In this document: one piece after another, positions 6,178 to 7,174 of the stretch | Numbering within the stretch: the first letter of the stretch is position 1 | Layout: each line of letters starts with the position of its first letter | DNA from: Candidatus Fermentibacterota bacterium | GTDB lineage: Bacteria; Fermentibacterota; Fermentibacteria; Fermentibacterales; JCC-6 | NCBI GenBank assembly: GCA_030607835.1 | Contig: JAUWJE010000094.1 | Span: 1 to 7,174, forward strand | Reading direction: 5' to 3' | Length of the DNA stretch: 7,174 nucleotides | The notes under the pieces: model-generated | Databases searched by the model: none | What the model saw: the letters and a program-made list of their open reading frames with translations, nothing else | What the model was told of the DNA's origin: nothing | Program-made: the position numbers and the translations under genes

Positions 6178-7174
6178 ATGAATCAGGATAATCTGAATAG
6201 AGAAGAAGACACTATCAATCGTCCTGAGAACTCATCCCCCAATGATCAGATGCATATGGAAATTCTGAATTCAGTCATGGAGAGCATTCTGATTGTCGAC
6301 AACGACAATAGAATAGTATTCTGCAATCCGGTTCTTTATGAGCTCTTTGAAGTTGAGCTGGAAGAGAACCTTACAGGAAGAAATTTTCTGGATTTTGTCT
6401 CCAGAGATCATTGGGATATCGTAAATAATCAGACTAATAAAAGAATAGAAGGCGAATCTTCCAGATACGAGCTGGAGATTGTTACAGCGAAGAATAACAG
6501 GAAAACAGCATTGCTTTCGGTCGTTCCCAGAAAAGACGAACAGGGTAAAACAACGGGAGCTATCGCAACAATAGCAGATATCACAGAAAGAAAGCGGATG
6601 GAACTTGAACTCGCTGATAGCGAGAACCGCTTCAGGGATGTTGCGCTGTGCAGCGCTGACTGGGTATGGGAAATAGACGCATTGGGCAAGTATACTTTCT
6701 GCTCTGATAACGTAATACGTCTTATCGGATACTCAGCTTCAGAAGTGCTAGGAAAAACACCCTTTTATTTCATGACAGATGAAGAAGCCAAAAAGATTTC
6801 CAGAGAATTCCGCTCGATTGCCCTGAACAAATCGAATATAGTCGATATGGAAAACAAGATTCTAGATAAAGATGGAAATATCCATATAGTACTTACAAAT
6901 GGAGTTCCTGTCTTTGGTAAGAACGGCGAGTTTCTCGGTTATCGAGGAGTGGACAGAGATATTACTGACCAGATAAAAGCCGATGAAGAATTGAATAATG
7001 CGCTGAAAGCAACTAAAACAATCCTTGAGTCGGTTCCTTTCGGAATAATGATAATCAGCAGAGACAAGAGAATAATCAGCGCAAACAGAGTTGCAACTGA
7101 ACTTCTTGGAAGTGAATCAGAGGAGCTAGAGGGACATATCTGCCATGATTTCATATGTCCGACAGAAATTGGAA
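6178..7174 (+). CDS. Multi-PAS sensor protein (probable signalling kinase or cyclase), 3' partial
   Basis: Open from ATG 6178 to the window end without a stop, giving 332 residues so far. The N-terminus is polar and Asn/Glu-rich with no signal peptide or membrane helix, so this part is cytosolic. Three PAS domains follow one another. PAS1 covers about 26-143 (MEILNSVMESILIVDNDNRI ... GAIATIADITERKRMELE), PAS2 about 148-267 (NRFRDVALCSADWVWEID ... YRGVDRDITDQIKADEE) and PAS3 from about 280 (ILESVPFGIMIISRDKRIIS ...). The ITERK and ITDQI endings are the usual PAC boundaries that connect to the next unit by a helical linker. PAS3 contains GHICHDFICP (C322, H323, C327), a motif seen in a subset of PAS sensors. 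The effector (histidine kinase, diguanylate cyclase or other) lies beyond the window. The gene sits 21 bp behind the symporter. PAS1-3 ligands are unknown; PAS2 has W/W aromatic residues (DWVWEID) common in this domain class. Confidence 0.87.
   Translation, partial: MNQDNLNREEDTINRPENSSPNDQMHMEILNSVMESILIVDNDNRIVFCNPVLYELFEVELEENLTGRNFLDFVSRDHWDIVNNQTNKRIEGESSRYELEIVTAKNNRKTALLSVVPRKDEQGKTTGAIATIADITERKRMELELADSENRFRDVALCSADWVWEIDALGKYTFCSDNVIRLIGYSASEVLGKTPFYFMTDEEAKKISREFRSIALNKSNIVDMENKILDKDGNIHIVLTNGVPVFGKNGEFLGYRGVDRDITDQIKADEELNNALKATKTILESVPFGIMIISRDKRIISANRVATELLGSESEELEGHICHDFICPTEIG

Noticed and set aside
1..7174. CRISPR arrays, tRNA or rRNA genes, insertion sequences, phage genes
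   Set aside because: No spaced direct repeats, cloverleaf-like segments, transposase-like proteins or terminal inverted repeats were seen. The window is almost fully occupied by six collinear genes.

Overview
The window reads as a gene-dense bacterial chromosome segment with six genes, all on the + strand. Genes 1-5 are packed with 1-4 base overlaps. Base composition is middling and arginine is written mostly as AGA. Signal peptides, extracytoplasmic von Willebrand A (VWA) domains and a BatA-BatB-BatC-BatD order point to a Gram-negative-type envelope. This order is known from Bacteroidetes, spirochaetes, proteobacteria and candidate phyla of the FCB group. An FCB-like or uncultured lineage is my inference only; nothing here fixes the taxon.

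Region 1 (about 2-4638) is the distal part of a Bat ('Bacteroides aerotolerance') operon. It starts inside a membrane protein with a DUF4381/BatD-type cytoplasmic tail, cut by the window edge. Then come batA and batB (two membrane-anchored VWA proteins with MIDAS metal sites), batC (an exported TPR protein with a Gln/Asp-rich 21-bp tandem repeat) and batD (exported beta-rich protein, one C-terminal membrane segment, cytoplasmic tail). In known operons these genes follow a MoxR AAA+ ATPase and a DUF58 protein, which would lie upstream of this window. The usual picture is a MoxR-driven envelope chaperone or stress complex: the VWA proteins bind partners through metal, BatC offers a TPR surface and BatD an extracytoplasmic beta scaffold. 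The precise biochemistry is not settled. No batE follows.

Region 2 (4639-4713) is the only real intergenic gap. It holds two perfect 12-bp palindromes one base apart, just before the next gene's Shine-Dalgarno sequence, and no convincing terminator.

Region 3 (4714-7174) holds a sodium:solute symporter (SSS family) and, 21 bp later behind a near-perfect Shine-Dalgarno sequence, a soluble multi-PAS sensor protein that runs off the window. The pair resembles an unfused version of the SSS-PAS-kinase arrangement of CbrA-type sensors.

The points most worth a second look are the batD start (its coding frame, signal peptide included, begins with no ATG/GTG/TTG), the paired palindromes, the transporter-sensor pair, and a Cys-His-x3-Cys-Pro motif in the third PAS domain. 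I saw no clearly novel system. The Bat operon is a known but poorly understood one.
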